From: Perspicuibacillus lycopersici
GTDB lineage: Bacteria > Bacillota > Bacilli > Bacillales > Caldibacillaceae
Length of the DNA stretch: 64,000 nucleotides
Direction: 5' to 3'
Assembly (NCBI RefSeq): GCF_025660475.1
Contig: NZ_JAOUSF010000001.1
Location: 558,001-622,000 of the forward strand
A program made the position numbers and the translations under genes. Below, one piece after another: positions 62,486 to 64,000 of this stretch. Below the pieces are notes generated by a model that worked only from the letters and a program-made list of their open reading frames with translations, did no database searches and was not told the origin of the DNA. Within the stretch, counting starts at the first letter, position 1, and the number at the start of each line of letters is the position of its first letter.

Positions 62486-62499
62486 AGAAACCGTTTTCA
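62486..62499. promoter_or_regulatory. cre-like site 2 upstream of msmX
   Basis: AGAAACCGTTTTCA keeps the central CG and right half of the cre consensus but has A for the first T. Its centre is 30 bp from that of site 1, about three helical turns. Confidence 0.5.
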
Positions 62500-62523
62500 T
62501 TTTTGTTATAGGAGGTCAATAAA

Positions 62524-63633
62524 ATGGCAGAATTAGTATTAGATCACATTTATAAAATTTATGACAATAAGGTAACAGCAGTAACTGATTTTAACTTAAA
62601 TATTAAAGACAAAGAATTTATCGTATTCGTTGGTCCTTCTGGTTGTGGTAAATCAACTACATTACGGATGATTGCTGGACTTGAAGAAATTTCAAAAGGT
62701 GATTTCATGATTGATGGAAAACGTGTGAATGACGTTCCTCCAAAAGATCGTGATATCGCAATGGTATTCCAAAACTATGCATTATACCCACATATGTCAG
62801 TATATGACAATATGGCATTCGGATTAAAACTTCGTAAATTTCCAAAAGACGAAATCGATCGTCGTGTGAAAGAAGCTGCGAAAATTCTTGGACTTGAACA
62901 ATACTTAGATCGTAAGCCAAAAGCATTGTCTGGTGGTCAACGTCAACGTGTTGCACTAGGTCGTGCAATCGTACGTGATGCAAAAGTATTCTTAATGGAC
63001 GAACCTTTATCTAACTTGGATGCAAAACTTCGTGTACAAATGCGTGCTGAAATTGCAAAATTGCACCAACGTCTAAATACAACGACTATTTATGTAACCC
63101 ATGACCAAACAGAAGCGATGACAATGGCTTCTCGTATTGTTGTTATGAAAGACGGAGTTATCCAACAAGTAGGATCTCCTAAGGAAGTATATGATAATCC
63201 AGAAAATATTTTCGTAGGTGGATTCATTGGATCTCCTGCAATGAACTTCTTTACAGGAAAACTAGAAGATGGATCATTTGTTCTTGGGGATACAAAACTT
63301 CAAGTACCAGAAGGAAAAATGAAAATGTTACGAGACAAAGGATACGTTGGCAAAGAAGTTGTATTCGGTATTCGTCCGGAAGATATTCATGATGAGCCAG
63401 TATTCTTAGAATCATCTCCAAACTCCAAAATCAATGTAAAAATTGAGGTTTCTGAATTAACTGGTGCAGAAATTATGCTTTACTCTTCTGTTGCAGGACA
63501 CGATTTTGTTGCACGTGTAGATTCACGCTCTGATATTAAAGCAAATCAAAAGGTTAGTCTTGCAATTGATATGAATAAAGCTCATTTCTTTGATGTAGAA
63601 ACAGAACAAAGAATTAAAGGAAATAACGAGTAA
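62524..63633 (+). CDS. msmX: Multi-sugar ABC transporter ATPase MsmX
   Basis: MsmX energises several carbohydrate ABC importers. The 369-residue protein has Walker A GPSGCGKST (about residues 38-46), signature LSGGQRQR, Walker B VFLMDEPLSNLD and a C-terminal regulatory TOBE/OB part with VVFGIRPEDIHDEP. GGAGGTCAAT precedes the ATG. No sugar permease genes are adjacent, which fits its role as a shared ATPase. The leader has a GCACAA/TTGTGC hairpin (about 62401-62437) and two cre-like sites. Confidence 0.95.
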   Translation: MAELVLDHIYKIYDNKVTAVTDFNLNIKDKEFIVFVGPSGCGKSTTLRMIAGLEEISKGDFMIDGKRVNDVPPKDRDIAMVFQNYALYPHMSVYDNMAFGLKLRKFPKDEIDRRVKEAAKILGLEQYLDRKPKALSGGQRQRVALGRAIVRDAKVFLMDEPLSNLDAKLRVQMRAEIAKLHQRLNTTTIYVTHDQTEAMTMASRIVVMKDGVIQQVGSPKEVYDNPENIFVGGFIGSPAMNFFTGKLEDGSFVLGDTKLQVPEGKMKMLRDKGYVGKEVVFGIRPEDIHDEPVFLESSPNSKINVKIEVSELTGAEIMLYSSVAGHDFVARVDSRSDIKANQKVSLAIDMNKAHFFDVETEQRIKGNNE

Positions 63634-63643
63634 TAAATACTGT

Positions 63644-63672
63644 AAACCCATCTTAACAGGTGGGTTTTTTTC
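63644..63672 (+). terminator. Terminator after msmX
   Basis: AAACCCA/TGGGTTT with a 10-base loop, followed by a T-run. Confidence 0.85.
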
Positions 63673-63706
63673 TTTTGTCTATCATTATGGTAATTATCCC
63701 CTCACA

Positions 63707-63949
63707 CTATTCTTGGATAAAAAATGTTTGTTCTTCCCCACAATTGGGACATTGATATAAATGGACACATTGACTTTCACTATAATTGTGAGGAAATCCA
63801 TCCTCTAATTTCATTAAATCAATTTCCATATACGGACTGTAATCATCAAAAAAATCACTAATTTTCCCTTGATCCTGCATATCCACGGAACATTTCGGAC
63901 AAGCTGCAGATACATTCCCATAACCATTGCAAATCGGACAAATCGACAT
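63707..63949 (-). CDS. Small zinc-ribbon protein, unknown
   Basis: The 80-residue protein has three cysteine pairs: CPIC-N-G-Y-G (residues 4-11, like a DnaJ zinc-finger repeat), CPKC (17-20) and CPNC (67-70). The first two resemble a DnaJ-type CxxCxGxG unit. No family name could be assigned. GGAGAGAAAAG precedes the ATG at 63949. Convergent with msmX. Confidence 0.7.
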   Translation of the reverse strand: MSICPICNGYGNVSAACPKCSVDMQDQGKISDFFDDYSPYMEIDLMKLEDGFPHNYSESQCVHLYQCPNCGEEQTFFIQE

Positions 63950-64000
63950 TCACTTTTCTCTCCTTCGCTTTTCCAAATGGTAAAAGTAGTTTGCCACAAG

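Noticed and set aside
1..64000. CRISPR arrays, tRNA, rRNA genes, prophage or defense islands
   Set aside because: Reading both strands showed no repeat-spacer array, no cloverleaf or rRNA-like stretch, and no phage or defense gene cluster; the only mobile DNA seen is the IS remnant near 39-40 kb.

Overview
The window is about 64 kb of low-GC, AT-rich chromosome from an endospore-forming member of the Bacillaceae. Evidence for this: a gerP spore-permeability operon, AddAB instead of RecBCD, ComK, LiaFSR, EcsABC, Hpr/ScoC, PrsA, a classic hemE-hemH pair, YjcZ-type sporulation micro-proteins and YheC/YheD spore-coat ATP-grasp proteins. Gene content and local order largely match the yhe-yha-hem-yhf-yhj region of Bacillus subtilis, with blocks inverted or joined differently. 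The species cannot be named from sequence alone. No rRNA, tRNA or CRISPR array was seen.

Layout. 1-1.7 kb: end of the gerP operon (gerPC, PD, PE, a short GerPB-like gene, PF). 1.7-9 kb: addA and addB (minus strand). 9.3-14 kb: MFS transporter, signal peptidase I, YhjE-type membrane protein, S9 peptidase. 14.2-15.7 kb: YhjD-like gene overlapping comK tail to tail, then an IDEAL-domain gene divergent from comK. 16-20.3 kb: M48 protease, azlCD, and a yoaS-yozG-yoaT-like operon. 20.4-25.6 kb: lplJ, yhfI (CTG start), yhfH behind a structured leader, hemH, hemE, and hmoB behind a perfect PerR-type box. 25.8-29.4 kb: liaR, liaS, liaF and a PAP2 phosphatase. 29.5-38 kb: M20 amidohydrolase, ecsCBA, hit, hpr, yhaI, DUF3267 protein and two tandem YjcZ micro-genes. 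38.2-40.3 kb: prsA and yhaL, whose shared terminator has been split by a decayed IS1182-family element carrying GC-rich repeats. 40.4-42.5 kb: a CstR-type regulator, small unknown genes and an AlkD-like protein. 42.9-50.7 kb: an enlarged yhaM, then convergent yhaO-yhaN and yhaQ-yhaP. 50.9-56.1 kb: yhzD, yjlC-ndh, yhaX, yheA, yheB. 56.3-61.3 kb: four consecutive overlapping YheC/YheD-family ATP-grasp genes. 61.5-64 kb: a PucR/CdaR-type regulator, msmX behind two cre-like sites, and a small zinc-ribbon protein.

How the genes fit together. Spore functions are spread across the window (gerP, YjcZ, yhaL, YheC/D, hpr), as are envelope stress and secretion functions (liaFSR, prsA, signal peptidase, ecs). 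Heme synthesis (hemEH) sits back to back with heme degradation (hmoB), and the PerR-like box between them suggests peroxide control. Several starts were placed at TTG, GTG or CTG codons because the ribosome binding site demands it. Several genes of 27-59 codons were found by reading intergenic DNA directly.

The points most worth follow-up are the four-gene ATP-grasp cluster with one degenerate member, the terminator split by the IS with a 20-bp duplication, the 13-bp closed leader before yhfH, the perfect PerR box, the GerPB-like gene inside gerP, and the paired cre-like sites before msmX.
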